The notes under the pieces were generated by a model. It was given only the letters and a program-made list of their open reading frames with translations. It made no database searches and was not told the DNA's origin. From Alphaproteobacteria bacterium (GTDB lineage: Bacteria > Pseudomonadota > Alphaproteobacteria > Micropepsales > Micropepsaceae): a stretch of 21,922 nt of DNA. Where the stretch lies: positions 1 to 21,922 of the forward strand of contig JAGWRJ010000290.1 of NCBI GenBank assembly GCA_028869725.1. The letters run 5' to 3'. Positions 8,513 to 17,700 of this stretch are shown here, piece after piece. The first letter of the stretch is position 1. Each line of letters starts with the position of its first letter. The position numbers and the translations under genes were made by a program.

Positions 8513-8730
8513 CTCAAATGCACCAGCGCGAGCTTTGGCATCGTGCGCTGAGCCGGGACTAGCTTCAAGGCTGAGGACGCATTTGGCGGTCCAGACGCAC
8601 CAAATCGAGGTGATGACCGAAGCGTAACCTTTGTTGGCTTGCGATGAGCGGTGTTTTTTTCTAGAGGGCTAGCGTCAACCCCTGGCTGGGCTCCGTAGGC
8701 GCTGGTGCCCATACATGCGCAAATCCTCGT

Positions 8731-9711
8731 GTGCACATGATCGAAATCGAAGGATTGACCAAGCAGTTTGGCCCGCTCGTGGCCGTGGCCGGCATCGACC
8801 TGACCGTCGGGCGCGGTGAGGTTTTGGGGTTTCTGGGCCCTAATGGCGCGGGCAAATCCACGACCATGAAGATGATTACGGGGTATCTGTCGGCCAGTGC
8901 TGGCCGGGTGCGAATCTGCGGCAACGACATCGAAACCCAGACCATCGCGGCCCAGCGTCAGATTGGCTATCTGCCTGAAGGCGCACCTGCCTACGGCGAC
9001 ATGACCCCACGCAGCTTTCTGAATTTTATCGCCGAGGTCCGGGGTTTCTCAGGCGCTGACGCGAAGGCACGGATCGATCGCGCGATTGCCAATACCGAGC
9101 TTGATCCGGTGCTTGAGCAGCCCATCGAAACTCTGTCCAAGGGCTTCAAGCGTCGCGTGGGTCTTGCCCAGGCGATCCTGCATGACCCCCCGGTGCTGAT
9201 CATGGATGAGCCGACTGACGGCCTTGATCCCAACCAGAAACACGCAGTGCGCCGGCTGATCCGCGAGATGGCTCCACAAAAGGCCATTATTGTCTCCACC
9301 CATCTTCTGGAGGAGGTGGAGGCCATCTGCACCCGCGCGGTGATCATTGACCGGGGGCGCATCGTCGCCGATGGCACCCCGTCCGAACTCCTGACGCGGT
9401 CACGTCATCACAATGCCGTCACTTTGGTTCTGCCCGTCGAACAGGCCGAACTCGCCCGCGCCCGACTCAAATCGATGAACGACGTAGTTTCCGTCGAACA
9501 GACCGGACGTAACGACGGACTTTCCATGCTAACCGCTTTTCCCAAACCCGGCACACTTCTGATCGAAGATGTCAGTGCGCTGGTCATGGCCGAACGCTGG
9601 GATGTGCGCGAGCTTTATGCCGAACCAGGCCGGCTCGAAGACGTTTTCCGCGCCGTTACCACCCATGATGCGGCGCGCGCACGCGCCCAGGTAAGCGGGG
9701 GCAGTCCATGA
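8731..9711 (+). CDS. ABC transporter ATP-binding protein, GldA-like
   Basis: The nucleotide-binding subunit of an ABC-2-type exporter. From the GTG start (326 residues) the motifs are Walker A GPNGAGKST (residues 36-44), IGYLPEGAPAYGDMT in the Q-loop region, signature LSKGFKRRVGLAQ (135-147, a GldA-like variant of LSGGQ), Walker B VLIMDEPTDGLDP (155-167) and the switch histidine H191. A C-terminal regulatory extension of about 100 residues follows. The start is unsettled: GTG 8731 and ATG 8737 are in frame, and neither has a clear ribosome binding site, so translation may be leaderless or weak. ATG 8737 (MIEIEGLTKQFG) looks more family-like. It heads a four-gene operon and overlaps the permease gene as ATGA. 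Confidence 0.93.
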   Translation: MHMIEIEGLTKQFGPLVAVAGIDLTVGRGEVLGFLGPNGAGKSTTMKMITGYLSASAGRVRICGNDIETQTIAAQRQIGYLPEGAPAYGDMTPRSFLNFIAEVRGFSGADAKARIDRAIANTELDPVLEQPIETLSKGFKRRVGLAQAILHDPPVLIMDEPTDGLDPNQKHAVRRLIREMAPQKAIIVSTHLLEEVEAICTRAVIIDRGRIVADGTPSELLTRSRHHNAVTLVLPVEQAELARARLKSMNDVVSVEQTGRNDGLSMLTAFPKPGTLLIEDVSALVMAERWDVRELYAEPGRLEDVFRAVTTHDAARARAQVSGGSP

Positions 9712-10442
9712 GCGGGTTGTGGCCGATCTTCAAGCGCGAATTCACGGCTTATTTCGCGACACCGCTCGCCTATGTGTTCATCGTGATCTTTCTGTTCGCG
9801 ATGGGCGCGTTCACTTTCTATATAGGCAATTTCTATCAGAATGGCGTTGCCGACCTGTCCGTATTCTTTGCCTATCATCCCTGGCTCTATCTGTTCCTGG
9901 TACCGGCCATCGCAATGCGCCTATGGGCAGAGGAGCGGCGCACAGGCACCATCGAGTTGCTGATGACCCTGCCTGTACCGGTTTGGGCGAGCGTGATTGG
10001 AAAATATCTGGCAGCCTGGGCCTTTACCGGTGTCGCGCTTGCGCTCACGTTTCCCATCTGGCTCACGGTCAATTATCTGGGCAGCCCGGATAATGGCGTA
10101 ATCCTCGCCGGCTATGTCGGAAGCTTCCTGATGGCTGGCGGATATCTTGCAATCGGCGCCGCGATCTCGGCGACGACCAATAATCAGGTCATCGCCTTCG
10201 TGGTGTCTGTTGTCGTCTGTTTTCTCTTCACCATCTCAGGCGCTCCGCTCGTTCTCGATTTTGTTCGCGCCATCGCGCCGCTACCGATCGTAACTGCGAT
10301 CTCCTCCTTCAGTTTCCTGACCCATTTCGGCGCCATCTCATCCGGCGTCATAGACCTTCGCGATATCATCTTCTTCGTCTCATTGATCGCGCTGTTTCTG
10401 GCGGTCAACATTGTCTTGATCGACCTGAAGAAGGCGAGTTGA
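9708..10442 (+). CDS. ABC-2 type permease, GldF-like
   Basis: The membrane subunit paired with the preceding ATPase, 244 residues with about six hydrophobic helices. The start (WPIFKREFTAYFATPLAYVF) is typical of GldF-type permeases, as is the block RLWAEERRTGTIELLMTLPV (about residues 66-85), a conserved cytoplasmic coupling region of ABC-2 permeases. The protein ends just after its last helix (VNIVLIDLKKAS). Its ATG overlaps the ATPase stop by four bases, and the following gene begins three bases after its own stop, so these genes are surely co-transcribed. In gliding Bacteroidota the homologue acts with GldA and GldG; here the cargo is unknown. Confidence 0.92.
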   Translation: MSGLWPIFKREFTAYFATPLAYVFIVIFLFAMGAFTFYIGNFYQNGVADLSVFFAYHPWLYLFLVPAIAMRLWAEERRTGTIELLMTLPVPVWASVIGKYLAAWAFTGVALALTFPIWLTVNYLGSPDNGVILAGYVGSFLMAGGYLAIGAAISATTNNQVIAFVVSVVVCFLFTISGAPLVLDFVRAIAPLPIVTAISSFSFLTHFGAISSGVIDLRDIIFFVSLIALFLAVNIVLIDLKKAS

Positions 10443-10445
10443 ACC

Positions 10446-12335
10446 ATGACCAGGCCGCTCTCCCGGCGCGTCTATGCGATCACCGCCCTCATCCTGGCGG
10501 CAATAATCTTTGTCGCGATCAACATTGGCTCCGACGCCAGCCTGACCACGGAACAGATCGATCTGACGCAGAATGGGCTCTACACGATCTCGAAAGGCAC
10601 CAAGGAAATCCTGCGCAGCCTAAAAGAACCCATTACCCTGAAGTTTTACTACTCCAAAAAGTCGGCAGCTGATTATGCTCAGATCAGCGCTTATGCGACA
10701 CGCGTGCGCGACCTGCTGCAACGCTATGCCACTCTGTCGAACGGCAAGGTCATCGTCGAGGAACTGGATCCGGCGCCCTACACGCGGGCCGAAGATGAAG
10801 CCAATGCTGCGGGTCTGACCGGGGCGCAGACCGACAATGGTCACATTGTCTACTTTGGCCTCGTCGGCACCAACACCATAGACGGCACGCAGACCATCCC
10901 GTTTTTCAGTCTGAAGCGTGAACCCTTCCTGGAATACGACATCACCTCTCTAATTTACCGGCTGTCGCAACCTACCAAACCGGTAATCGGCGTCCTGTCC
11001 TCTCTGCCGCTTGATGTCGGTGCCGGCGGAATGATGGCGGCGCTGCAGGGCCGTGCCCAACCTTACGTGGCATGGCAGCAGCTGACGCAGAACTACAAGA
11101 CGCGCATGATTCCGGCCGATTTCAAGACGCTGCCTAGAAACATCGCGGTCCTGATGATTGTTCAGCCGAACAAGCTGAACGCGGTGCAGCAGTATGCCAT
11201 TGACCAATACGTACTGCGTGGCGGGCACGTTCTGGTTTTCGTCGACCCACGCTCGGATCTGGCAGTAGCCTCAGGTGGTGGCGGCCAGCCAGTCGCTCCG
11301 GCGTCCTCGGACCTGCCCAAGCTTTTTAAGGCCTGGGGTATTGGCTTTAACCCCCACAAGATCATCGCCGACGGCCAGCTGGCACAGCAGGTCGAAGTTC
11401 AGGACAATCCGCACAACCCGATCGTGCTCTATCCCACCTGGTTGCGGATCGGCAAGGCGCAGATGAACCGCAAGGACCAGGTGACGGCAAATCTGTCTGA
11501 TCTCAACCTGGCCACAGTTGGCGCACTCTTTCCGGCAAAGGGTGCCACCACGCATTTTACACCCCTGATCACGTCCTCGGATGATGCCAGCCTGATCGCG
11601 ACGAGCCGCGTGCAACTGACCCCGCCGCAGGACCTGCTCAGCGCGATTCATCCAATGGGCAAGCCCTTTGTGATCGCGGCGCGGATATCAGGCCCGGCGC
11701 GCACTGCCTTCCCCGACGGCGCGCCCCCGGGAGCGCCGGCTAAGGGCGAGATCAAGTCTGCCAAGACCATCAATCTGATCGTGATGGCCGACACCGACAT
11801 ATTCGACGACCATTTCTGGGTACGGATGGACGAGAGCTATGGCGGAAAGCCGATTGCCGAGCCCTTCGCCGACAATGGCGCCTTCATTCTCAATGCCGTG
11901 GAAAATCTGACCGGTTCGAACGCCCTCATTTCCCTGCGTACCCGTTCGGTTTCCGAACGGCCGTTCACCGTGGTCAAGGAGCTACAAGCCGAAGCTCAAG
12001 CGGAATTTCAACAACAGGCCAACGACCTGCAGCAGAAACTGGCCGATACCGAACACAAGCTGAAGACACTCGAAGGCGGCGGTGATGCATCGTCGGGCAC
12101 GGTTGTGCAGCTTTCGTCCAAGCAGCAGAACGAAATCGAAGCCTTTAAGCGCGAACTGATTGATACCCGGCTGCAGCTGCGCCGCGTGCAGCTCAATCTG
12201 CGCAAGAGCGTCGATCAGCTGGGCAGTATTCTCGCATTCCTCAATATCGCCTTCGTCCCAATTCTGGTGGCGCTGTTTGCGATCGTGCTGGCATGGCTGC
12301 GCCGACGGCGCCGTGCCCGTGCTGTAAGCTTGTGA
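10446..12335 (+). CDS. GldG-like ABC-transporter auxiliary protein
   Basis: A 629-residue protein of the Gld/ABC auxiliary family. An N-terminal helix (about residues 8-28) anchors a large periplasmic region. That region begins with the family block LTTEQIDLTQNGLYTISKGTKEILRSLKEPITLKFYYSK (residues about 34-74) and continues through VLVFVDPRSD near residue 260. A long Gln/Glu-rich coiled coil spans about 510-600, interrupted by a Gly/Ser stretch. A C-terminal helix (about 600-620) ends in RRRRRAR on the cytoplasmic side. It would sit beside the permease, perhaps gathering or gating the substrate in the periplasm; that is inference. It starts 3 bases after the permease stop and ends 11 bases before the DUF4340 gene. 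Confidence 0.9.
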   Translation: MTRPLSRRVYAITALILAAIIFVAINIGSDASLTTEQIDLTQNGLYTISKGTKEILRSLKEPITLKFYYSKKSAADYAQISAYATRVRDLLQRYATLSNGKVIVEELDPAPYTRAEDEANAAGLTGAQTDNGHIVYFGLVGTNTIDGTQTIPFFSLKREPFLEYDITSLIYRLSQPTKPVIGVLSSLPLDVGAGGMMAALQGRAQPYVAWQQLTQNYKTRMIPADFKTLPRNIAVLMIVQPNKLNAVQQYAIDQYVLRGGHVLVFVDPRSDLAVASGGGGQPVAPASSDLPKLFKAWGIGFNPHKIIADGQLAQQVEVQDNPHNPIVLYPTWLRIGKAQMNRKDQVTANLSDLNLATVGALFPAKGATTHFTPLITSSDDASLIATSRVQLTPPQDLLSAIHPMGKPFVIAARISGPARTAFPDGAPPGAPAKGEIKSAKTINLIVMADTDIFDDHFWVRMDESYGGKPIAEPFADNGAFILNAVENLTGSNALISLRTRSVSERPFTVVKELQAEAQAEFQQQANDLQQKLADTEHKLKTLEGGGDASSGTVVQLSSKQQNEIEAFKRELIDTRLQLRRVQLNLRKSVDQLGSILAFLNIAFVPILVALFAIVLAWLRRRRRARAVSL

Positions 12336-12346
12336 CGGAGGCCGCA

Positions 12347-13423
12347 ATGTCCCGGGCAGCAGCGATCCTTCACAACCGTCGACAGCGCAATCTTCTGGTG
12401 CTGGTCATTCTGGCTGTGCTCAGCATCTGGTTCGCCATCATGGCTCTTGCCCATCAGGCGGCACTGATGGCGCCCAAATACGTGCCCCATACGTTCTTTC
12501 CCGGGCTCGCCCAGAAGGACCGGCACATCGCAAGCATCCGCATCACCTCGAAAAAATACGGAACAGTTGCGGTCGACTTTATTCCCGAGCGCGGCTGGGT
12601 TCTGCCCGCCGAGCATGATTTTCCGGCCAATTTTGCCCTTGTGCGCAAGACCATCTTCGGCATGGTCGGTCTTGAGGCGGTAGCGCCCAAAACCGCACGA
12701 CCGCAATGGCTAAAATATCTTGACCTGGAAGCCCCTCCACAGGGGCGCGGAGTCAAGGTCGCGCTCTATGATGATAAGGGGCACACGATTGCGGCGATGA
12801 TTGCTGGCAAGACCACGACGCTTGGCGAACTGGGCCAGCTGGGTCTTTTTGTGCGCACGCCGTCCAGTTCCCAGAGCTGGCTGGCCCGTAGCGTCTTCCA
12901 GCCTGACCCCAATCCTGCCGACTGGATGAACAAGGATGTACTCCATCTTCATCGAGCCGAGATCAAGTCGGTCACCGTCAGGCCGACGGACGGTCCCTCC
13001 TATACCGTAGAGCGGGCCACGCCTTCAGTGGCAGACTTTGCCGTGAAGGGGCTGCCGAAGGGGAGCGCCCTCTCCTATCCCACCGCGCCTGACGGCCCAG
13101 CCTATGGTCTGGTCGATTTTTCGTTCGACAAGGCCGTGCCCATACAGACGATCGATTTCGCGCACGCCGCCGAAATGGAAACCACCACCTTCGATGGCCT
13201 GAGCATTACCGCGCGCATCGCTGCGCAGGATGGAAACAGTTGGGTCGCGCTGTCTGCTGCCGCGAAGCCTGGCAACAGGGCCGCCGGACAGCAAGCCCGC
13301 ACCATCAACAAGACTGCAGGTGGCTGGGCCTTTGAGATCCCTGCCTACAAGGCAGCCCAACTCACCACCCCCCTGGACAATCTGCTCAAACCAAAGCCCC
13401 GCCCCGTGACACACGGCAGGTGA
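12347..13423 (+). CDS. DUF4340-type periplasmic protein of the ABC operon
   Basis: A 358-residue protein with one N-terminal membrane helix (about residues 17-37) and a periplasmic remainder made of repeated short beta-rich units: IASIRITSKKYGTVAVDFIPERGWVLP, then VKVALYDDKGHTIAAMIAGKTT, IKSVTVRPTDGPSYTVERA and similar. This matches the DUF4340 proteins that follow GldG homologues in many proteobacteria. ATG 12347 is preferred over the frame's upstream end at 12293, because GGAGG lies five bases before it and the upstream codons overlap gldG. It lacks enzyme motifs, so a structural or accessory role with the transporter is likely. The family call rests on pattern and context; confidence in the gene itself is high. 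Confidence 0.85.
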   Translation: MSRAAAILHNRRQRNLLVLVILAVLSIWFAIMALAHQAALMAPKYVPHTFFPGLAQKDRHIASIRITSKKYGTVAVDFIPERGWVLPAEHDFPANFALVRKTIFGMVGLEAVAPKTARPQWLKYLDLEAPPQGRGVKVALYDDKGHTIAAMIAGKTTTLGELGQLGLFVRTPSSSQSWLARSVFQPDPNPADWMNKDVLHLHRAEIKSVTVRPTDGPSYTVERATPSVADFAVKGLPKGSALSYPTAPDGPAYGLVDFSFDKAVPIQTIDFAHAAEMETTTFDGLSITARIAAQDGNSWVALSAAAKPGNRAAGQQARTINKTAGGWAFEIPAYKAAQLTTPLDNLLKPKPRPVTHGR

Positions 13424-13475
13424 CAAATGCGCCGCCGCGCGCTAGTCGGGCAAGGACGCACACCGGGGCCCGCAG

Positions 13476-14516
13476 ATGGCAAGCGACGAGGCGCCTTTAC
13501 GTAATCTTTGGTACATGGCGGGCTTTGGGCATGAGTTGAGCCGTGGCGGCCTCATGCGCAAGATGCTTCTGGGCGAGCCGGTGCTGATCGGCCGCACCCA
13601 AACGGGTGTCCTCTTTGGCATGCGCGATATCTGCCCCCATCGCGGGGTCCCGCTCTCCGCGGGCCGGGCCACGGCCAGCGGGGTGGAGTGCCCCTACCAT
13701 GGCTGGCAATTTCGCAGCGATGGGGTGTGCGCGCATATTCCTTCCCTTACCGACGAGCAGGACTTTGACCCGGGAAAGATTCGGGTGCGCACCTATCCGG
13801 TCCGCGAGCAGGATGGGCTGATCTGGATTTACATGGCCGCAGAGGGCCAGGAGACGGCAGAGCCAGGATCACTGCCTCCCAAGGTGCCCCTGCCCAACGC
13901 CCGACCGCGTTGGTTCGAGAGCCAGACCTTCCAATGCCCGATTGATCATGCGGTCATCGGACTGATGGATCCGGCCCACGCACCGTTTGTTCATGATCGC
14001 TGGTGGTGGCGGGTCAGGCCCAGGTTGAAGGAGAAGGCCTACGGTCCCCTTCCCACCGGCTTTGTCATGAAGCGTCACGCACCGAGCAAGCCTGCCTACA
14101 GGCTTTTGGGCACCCAAGTATCCACCGAGATCACTTTTGAGCTGCCTTCCACACGCTTCGAAATCGTGGTGGGGCAGATTTTTGGCCGGCCGCTCAGCGT
14201 CATCGGCCTCACCGTCTGCACCCCGATTGATGCACAGAGCACGCAGGTCACTCAGATCCAGTACTGGCCGGTCTGGCTTGGCTTCATCAAGCCATTCTTC
14301 ATGGCCATCGGCAGGACCTTTCTTGGCGACGACCGCCGGATGGTGGAATTGCAGAAAGAGGGGCTCAAATTTAATCCCCGGCTGATGCTGATCCAGGACG
14401 CCGACCAGCCCGCCATCTGGTACCACAGGCTGAAAAAGGCCTGGAACGAGCACATCGCGACCGGAGCTCCTTTTGTCAATCCGGTCGGCGAGCGCACCCT
14501 GCGCTGGCGCAGCTAG
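13476..14516 (+). CDS. Rieske non-haem iron oxygenase, alpha-subunit type
   Basis: A 346-residue oxygenase of the ring-hydroxylating / O-demethylase type. The Rieske [2Fe-2S] site is CPHRG (C53, H55) and CPYHGW (C72, H75). The mononuclear iron site is DPAHAPFVH, with bridging D165 and ligands H168 and H173 in the normal D-x2-H-x4-H spacing. The third iron ligand is probably an Asp in MLIQDADQ near residue 305. The N-terminus LRNLWYMAGFGHEL is typical of the single-component group. No reductase, ferredoxin or beta subunit gene is nearby, so electrons must come from elsewhere. It lies 52 bases after the DUF4340 gene and could be read from that operon. Its ribosome binding site is weak. The substrate is unknown. 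Confidence 0.92.
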   Translation: MASDEAPLRNLWYMAGFGHELSRGGLMRKMLLGEPVLIGRTQTGVLFGMRDICPHRGVPLSAGRATASGVECPYHGWQFRSDGVCAHIPSLTDEQDFDPGKIRVRTYPVREQDGLIWIYMAAEGQETAEPGSLPPKVPLPNARPRWFESQTFQCPIDHAVIGLMDPAHAPFVHDRWWWRVRPRLKEKAYGPLPTGFVMKRHAPSKPAYRLLGTQVSTEITFELPSTRFEIVVGQIFGRPLSVIGLTVCTPIDAQSTQVTQIQYWPVWLGFIKPFFMAIGRTFLGDDRRMVELQKEGLKFNPRLMLIQDADQPAIWYHRLKKAWNEHIATGAPFVNPVGERTLRWRS

Positions 14517-14535
14517 CCCTCAAGACGGCTCTGGT

Positions 14536-14557
14536 CCTGTCCCGGCAACGGGATGGG
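14536..14557 (+). terminator. GNRA-loop hairpin after the Rieske gene
   Basis: A nine-pair stem (two of the pairs are G-U in RNA) capped by a GCAA tetraloop starts 20 bases after the Rieske stop codon. No T-run follows, so it would be an imperfect intrinsic terminator or a 3'-end stabilising hairpin rather than a textbook one. Confidence 0.4.
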
Positions 14558-14679
14558 CACTGCCAAGCGGGTGTTCGAAGCGCGGCAAAATTGTCTCGTA
14601 GCCCCCTTCTCGGCGGGAACCTTTGGGCGAACCTGCACTGCAGCGCGAATTCCTCGATAGGAAGGGTTGCCCTGCCCCT

Positions 14680-14713
14680 CTATCCGGGATAGACGGTCCA
14701 CTTAACCTATAAT
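14680..14713 (+). promoter_or_regulatory. probable carB promoter with overlapping palindrome
   Basis: TATAAT at 14708-14713 is a perfect -10 box, 57 bases before the preferred carB ATG. No good -35 hexamer lies 16-18 bases upstream. Instead the perfect inverted repeat CTATCC-G-GGATAG (14680-14692) covers that place, as an operator or activator site would. No regulator can be named. Confidence 0.45.
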
Positions 14714-14770
14714 TCGACCCGCCCCAAGCGCAGCTTCGCGCGCGCGATTGGGCGCATGCGCGAGAATGAT

Positions 14771-17700
14771 ATGCCCAAACGCCACGATATCCATACCGTG
14801 CTCATTATCGGAGCCGGACCAATCATCATTGGTCAGGCTTGCGAGTTCGACTACTCCGGAGCGCAGGCCTGCAAGGCCCTGCGTGCCGAGGGCTATCGCG
14901 TGGTCCTGGTCAATTCCAATCCGGCCACGATCATGACGGATCCGCAGCTGGCCGATGCCACCTATATCGAACCGATCACGCCGGAATTCGTAGAAAAGAT
15001 CATCGCCAAAGAGCGCGACAATGTTCCGCCGGGGCGTGTGTTTGCGCTCCTGCCGACCATGGGCGGGCAGACTGCTCTGAACACTGCTTTGTCGTTGCGC
15101 AAGCGCGGAGTACTGGAAAAGTACAACGTCGAACTGATCGGCGCTTCGGCCGAGGCCATCGACAAGGCTGAGGATCGTGAGTTGTTCCGTCAGGCGATGA
15201 TTCGCATAGGCCTGGAAGTGCCGCGCGGGCGCACGCTCAAAGGGTACCTGCGTCACAAGAAAGACCGGGACGGCAACTTTCTCTATGACTCCGAAAATAA
15301 TCCAGTCATGGAGCTGTCGCCGGAGGCATTTGCGCACGCACTGCAGGCTCTCGATGACGTGGGTCTACCGGCCGTCGTTCGGCCCTCGTTCACTCTGGGT
15401 GGCACGGGCGGAGGTATCGCCTTCAATCGCGAAGAATTCTTCGAAATTGTCGAACGTGGCCTTGATGCCTCGCCAACGAATGAAGTCCTCATCGAAGAAT
15501 CGGTTCTAGGCTGGAAAGAGTACGAAATGGAAGTCGTGCGCGATCGCGCTGACAACGCCATCATCGTCTGCTCGATCGAGAACGTGGACCCCATGGGCGT
15601 ACACACCGGCGACTCGATGACCGTGGCTCCGGCGCTGACCCTGACCGACAAGGAATATCAGCGGATGCGCTCGGCCTCTCTGGCCGTACTGCGGGAAATC
15701 GGCGTCGAGACGGGCGGTTCCAACGTGCAGTTTGCGGTCAACCCGGCGGACGGACGCATGGTGGTGATCGAGATGAACCCGCGGGTATCGCGCTCTTCGG
15801 CGCTGGCTTCCAAGGCTACTGGCTTTCCCATTGCCAAGGTCGCGGCCAGACTTGCAGTTGGCTACACGCTCGACGAATTGGACAACGACATCACCAAGGC
15901 GACACCGGCCAGCTTCGAACCCAGCATCGACTACGTGGTTACCAAAATTCCTCGCTTCACGTTCGAGAAATTCCCGGGCGCAGAGCCACTGCTCACCACC
16001 TCGATGAAATCAGTGGGCGAAGCGATGGCCATCGGCCGTACATTCCAGGAGTCGCTGCAGAAGGCATTGCGCTCACTTGAGACCGGCCTGACGGGACTGG
16101 ACGACATCGACCTGCAGGACGATGCCGACGCCATGCGTGCTGCGCTCGCCCGACCGACCCCTGACCGGCTCCGCTATGCGGCTCAGGCGCTGCGTCAGGG
16201 CTTCTCTGTCAAGGATGTCCATGACATCACCCATTATGACCCCTGGTTTCTCAGCCAGATCGAAGGCATCGTTCGAGCCGAAGATGCCGTGCGGCGGCAC
16301 GGTCTTCCCAACGATGCGAAAGCGTTGCGCAGGCTCAAGGCGATGGGGTTCTGCGATGCAAGGCTGGCCAAGCTGGCAGGTGTAGAAGAGCGTGATGTCG
16401 CCCGGCTGCGCGCTGAGCTCGACGTGCATCCGGTATTCAAGCGGATCGACACCTGCGCTGCCGAATTCGAAGCGCTGACTCCTTATATGTACTCGACCTA
16501 TGAGACACCGGTGTCGGGTCAGGTAGAATGCGAAAGCAATCCCTCCACCAAAACCAAGATCATCATCCTCGGCGGTGGACCCAACCGCATTGGTCAGGGC
16601 ATCGAGTTTGACTATTGCTGCTGCCATGCTGCGTTTTCGCTGTCGGCGCAGGGCTATGAGACCATCATGGTCAACTGCAACCCGGAGACTGTCTCCACCG
16701 ATTACGACACCTCTGACCGCCTATATTTCGAGCCATTGACGGCGGAGGACGTACTTGAGGTTGTGCACACCGAAGCGAAGAGCGGGCGTGTTGCCGGAGT
16801 GATCGTCCAGTTTGGAGGCCAAACCCCGCTAAAACTCGCCCACCGTCTGGTGGAAGCGGGGGTGCCTCTGCTAGGTACCTCTGCCGCGTCAATTGATCTC
16901 GCAGAGGATCGCAAACACTTTCAGCGTCTCCTCGACCGTCTTGGCCTCAAGCAGCCCCGCAACGCGACCGCGATGACTGCCGACGAAGCGATCGCGGCAG
17001 CGGCAGAAATCGGCTATCCGGTGATGCTGCGCCCGTCTTACGTGCTCGGAGGACGGGGCATGGTCGTCGTACCGAATGAGGCGACTATGAAAGCTCAGGT
17101 GTCCTCCGGAGAACTGTTTAAGATTTCGGGTGATCATCCGGTACTGATCGATGCGTTCCTCCACCATGCGATTGAAATCGACGTCGACGCGATCGGCGAT
17201 GGTCCTGGGGATGTATTTGTGGCCGGCATCATGGAGCATATCGAGGAAGCCGGTGTTCATTCGGGCGATTCGGCATGCGCTCTGCCGCCACATTCCCTAC
17301 CAAAGGAGACGATCCAGGAAATCGAGCGCCAGACGGTAGCGCTCGCCCGCGCGCTCGACGTCAGGGGGCTGATGAACGTGCAATATGCGGTACAGAACTC
17401 TGAGATATACGTGCTCGAAGTCAATCCGCGTGCCAGTCGCACTGTTCCTTTCGTCGCCAAGGCCGTGGGCATTCCGGTTGCGGCTATTGCCGCACGCGTC
17501 ATGGCAGGCGAGAAGCTCGCCGATTTCGATCTCAAACCAGCCCGTCACCGTCACATTGCCGTCAAGGAAGCGGTCATGCCTTTCAACCGCTTTCCTGGCG
17601 TCGACACCATTCTTGGCCCCGAAATGCGCTCCACCGGCGAAGTTATGGGGCTCGATGTCAATTTCGGCCGGGCATTTGCCAAAAGCCAGATTGGTGCGGG

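Noticed and set aside
8641..8670. Run of seven T as an intrinsic terminator
   Set aside because: No stable GC-rich stem precedes it on either strand, and there is no plus-strand gene ending nearby.
12293..12346. Upstream extension of the DUF4340 gene
   Set aside because: It overlaps the GldG-like gene and lacks a ribosome binding site; ATG 12347 has GGAGG five bases before it and begins a normal membrane anchor.
14756..14770. Upstream ATG of carB
   Set aside because: It adds MREND before the family-typical MPKR start; the second ATG fits other CarB proteins better, though the first cannot be excluded.
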